From: Paenibacillus sp. ACRRY
Lineage (GTDB): Bacteria; Bacillota; Bacilli; Paenibacillales; Paenibacillaceae
Direction of reading: 5' to 3'
Assembly: GCF_022346995.1 (NCBI RefSeq)
Contig: NZ_JAKRNM010000004.1
Location: 310,001 to 374,000, forward strand
Length of the DNA: 64,000 nucleotides
Shown here: piece after piece, positions 63,816-64,000 of the stretch
Layout of the letters: every line of letters starts with the position of its first letter
Numbering within the stretch: position 1 is the stretch's first letter
Program-made: the position numbers and the translations under genes
Notes under the pieces: generated by a model
Database searches by the model: none
The model's input: only the letters and a program-made list of their open reading frames with translations
What the model was told of the DNA's origin: nothing

Positions 63816-64000
63816 ATGAAGAAAACGTGGATGACACTGCTGCTTACTGCATTCATGGTTGCGGCCGCGGGCTGCAGCAGCGGTGGAGACAGTGCGGGTG
63901 GAAGTACGGGAACGGGTACGGAAGAGCAGGCAGCAGGCGGAACGGAGACGCCGAAAATTGGCGTTGCGATCTACAAATTCGATGATACGTTCATGACGGG
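63816..64000 (+). CDS. MglB-type galactose/glucose-binding lipoprotein, 5' part
   Basis: The first 61 codons of a gene cut by the window edge. GGGGGAGG precedes the ATG. A lipoprotein signal with 'VAAAGC' near residue 20 and a Gly/Thr/Ser-rich linker are followed by 'KIGVAIYKFDDTFMT', the typical start of the mature methyl-galactoside/glucose-binding protein MglB. The rest and probably the MglA/MglC partners lie to the right. Confidence 0.8.
   Translation, partial: MKKTWMTLLLTAFMVAAAGCSSGGDSAGGSTGTGTEEQAAGGTETPKIGVAIYKFDDTFMT

Overview
The window reads as chromosomal DNA of a spore-forming, plant- or soil-associated member of the Bacillota, most likely Paenibacillus. The evidence is: spore-coat genes of the CotB/CotH type; three separate modules with YesM/YesN- or AraC-type sugar sensing; LplB/LplC/LipO-type sugar uptake; secreted pectin- and arabinan-degrading enzymes; strong AGGAGG ribosome binding sites with several GTG and TTG starts; cre-like CcpA sites; and many hairpin-plus-T-tract terminators. 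I saw no rRNA, tRNA, CRISPR array, insertion sequence or replication origin. The species is inference.

Layout. 1-4.5 kb: a spore-coat region, with a minus-strand run (CotB, a 45-residue membrane peptide, an ArsB-type transporter, a second CotB-like protein) divergent from the coat kinase CotH. 4.5-11.3 kb: YesM/YesN two-component system with an LplB/LplC/LipO-type sugar importer. 11.4-17.2 kb: surface module with a 1292-residue LPQTG adhesin, its sortase, and a secreted transglutaminase-like protein behind a c-di-GMP-I riboswitch. 17.4-21.0 kb: heterodimeric BmrC/BmrD-type ABC exporter. 21.2-28.1 kb: two paralogous small membrane proteins, a YunD-type 5'-nucleotidase, a PhnD-C-E-E importer and a small lipoprotein. 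28.1-38.3 kb: a large secreted OB-fold protein, an orphan ECF sigma factor, a PL11 rhamnogalacturonan lyase, a histidine phosphatase, an AraC regulator and a GH4 alpha-galactosidase-like enzyme. 38.6-43.3 kb: a PadR operon, a polar amino-acid ABC importer and a lipoprotein. 43.7-50.8 kb: a GH43 arabinanase with a nested ricin-type lectin, a secreted CotH-family protein, a chemoreceptor behind a sigma-D-like promoter, and a Vat-type acetyltransferase. 50.9-56.6 kb: a complete Opp-type ABC importer. 56.6-58.8 kb: a cold-shock protein divergent from a lone tyrosine recombinase, plus a hypothetical protein. 58.9-64.0 kb: a second YesN/YesM pair with a sugar-binding lipoprotein and the start of an MglB-like gene cut by the window edge.

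How the parts fit. Much of the window is devoted to finding, breaking down and importing plant polysaccharides, probably under CcpA control: six cre-like sites lie at carbohydrate or importer genes. The surface module joins sortase anchoring to c-di-GMP control. The phosphonate-type importer beside a secreted-type nucleotidase family member, with PhoP-box-like hexamers between them, suggests phosphorus scavenging. The most unusual items are the c-di-GMP-controlled transglutaminase beside the sortase locus, the lectin inserted inside a GH43 propeller, the extracellular CotH kinase-fold protein with a copper-amine-oxidase-like tail, the ArsB-type transporter embedded in a coat-gene operon, and repeated ATGTCCGCTAATRTA boxes inside the overlapping cspA/recombinase promoters.
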